The position numbers and the translations under genes were made by a program. A DNA stretch of 7,423 nt from JAYRWN01 sp041917975 (GTDB lineage Bacteria; Bacteroidota; Bacteroidia; Chitinophagales; Saprospiraceae), in NCBI GenBank assembly GCA_041917975.1, contig JAYRWN010000179.1, positions 1-7,423 on the forward strand, in the 5' to 3' direction. Positions 7,271-7,423 of this stretch are shown here, one piece after another (position 1 is the first letter of the stretch; each line of letters begins with the position of its first letter). The notes under the pieces are model-generated. The model worked only from the letters and a program-made list of their open reading frames with translations, was not told where the DNA came from and made no database searches.

Positions 7271-7287
7271 GAACCCCTTCAGGGTTC
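7271..7287. repeat. Palindromic core 3 (GAACCC/GGGTTC)
   Basis: A perfect 6-bp stem GAACCC/GGGTTC encloses a 5-base loop CTTCA, centred at 7279, followed by TTTAACAC. The short T-run could give weak terminator activity on the forward strand, but no gene on that strand lies within 480 bp upstream. Confidence 0.65.
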
Positions 7288-7365
7288 TTTAACACAATTA
7301 ATATCGTGCGGAGTAATTTATAATTCTAATATATTTTTATGTGTGTTAGAGATGTCTCCGCTTTG

Positions 7366-7421
7366 GTGCCAATGACAAGTGCCTCATGACCGATCACTCT
7401 CTATTGTCTTTTCGACCGAGC
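7366..7421 (+). repeat. 56-bp dispersed direct repeat, copy 2
   Basis: This is the second copy, in the same orientation as 6970-7025 with an offset of 396 bp and two mismatches. It contains a short internal duplication of GTGCC (7366-7370 and 7379-7383) that copy 1 has partly lost. The match stops two bases before the window edge (C7422 versus A7026), so its true right boundary cannot be judged here. Confidence 0.9.
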
Positions 7422-7423
7422 CG

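Larger units (their letters stand above)
6780..7423. other. Gene-free, AT-rich repeat island downstream of the rhamnosidase
   Basis: No open frame in these 644 bp has a recognisable protein or a plausible start. They contain a 56-bp direct repeat at both ends of the right half (6970-7025 and 7366-7421), a series of three palindromic cores between the copies (7167-7287), and a 10-bp inverted pair AGATTTCTCC (6881-6890) and GGAGAAATCT (7098-7107). No good intrinsic terminator follows the rhamnosidase stop: the nearest candidate, TTGACC/GGCCAA at 6815-6831, has an A-C mismatch in the middle of its stem. The overall look matches the dispersed intergenic repeat mosaics of Bacteroidota rather than a decayed gene. 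Confidence 0.7.

Noticed and set aside
7167..7287. CRISPR array
   Set aside because: The shared cores are only about 13-17 bp with variable sequence, there are just three, and no cas gene or long identical repeat is present.

Overview
The window reads like chromosomal DNA of a saccharolytic Bacteroidota (Sphingobacteriia/Chitinophagia-like, not resolvable further from sequence alone). The reasons are a very large secreted glycoside hydrolase family 106 protein, a TlpA-type thioredoxin protein with a DUF4369-like N-terminus, near absence of Shine-Dalgarno sequences, one perfect Bacteroidota-type -7 box (TAnnTTTG), and a gene-free tail of short palindromes and repeats of the kind scattered through Bacteroidota genomes.

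Layout. Positions 1-96 hold the last 31 codons of a forward gene, tentatively a DapA/NanA-type aldolase. It is followed at 131-907 by a classical short-chain dehydrogenase and at 942-1919 by a zinc-dependent medium-chain dehydrogenase. All three lie on the same strand with gaps of 34 bp and look like the end of a sugar or sugar-acid catabolic operon. A 185-bp AT-rich convergent spacer (1920-2104) separates them from a reverse-strand gene (2105-3352) for an exported or lipid-anchored thioredoxin-like protein. That gene is much more AT-rich than its neighbours and lacks the family's usual cis-proline. A 148-bp divergent spacer leads to a 1092-residue GH106 alpha-L-rhamnosidase candidate (3501-6779) with a signal peptide. 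The last 644 bp (6780-7423) contain no convincing gene. They hold a 56-bp direct repeat present twice, 396 bp apart, and between the copies three GC-rich palindromic cores spaced exactly 53 bp centre to centre.

How it may work together. The GH106 enzyme would release L-rhamnose from pectic or other glycans outside the cytoplasm, and the two oxidoreductases (with the possible aldolase) would oxidise or cleave a sugar or sugar acid in the cytoplasm. The link between the two blocks rests on proximity only, because the reverse-strand thioredoxin gene lies between them. I found no defence system, phage, CRISPR array, transposase, tRNA or rRNA, and no clearly new biological system. The least explained DNA is the repeat island at the right end.
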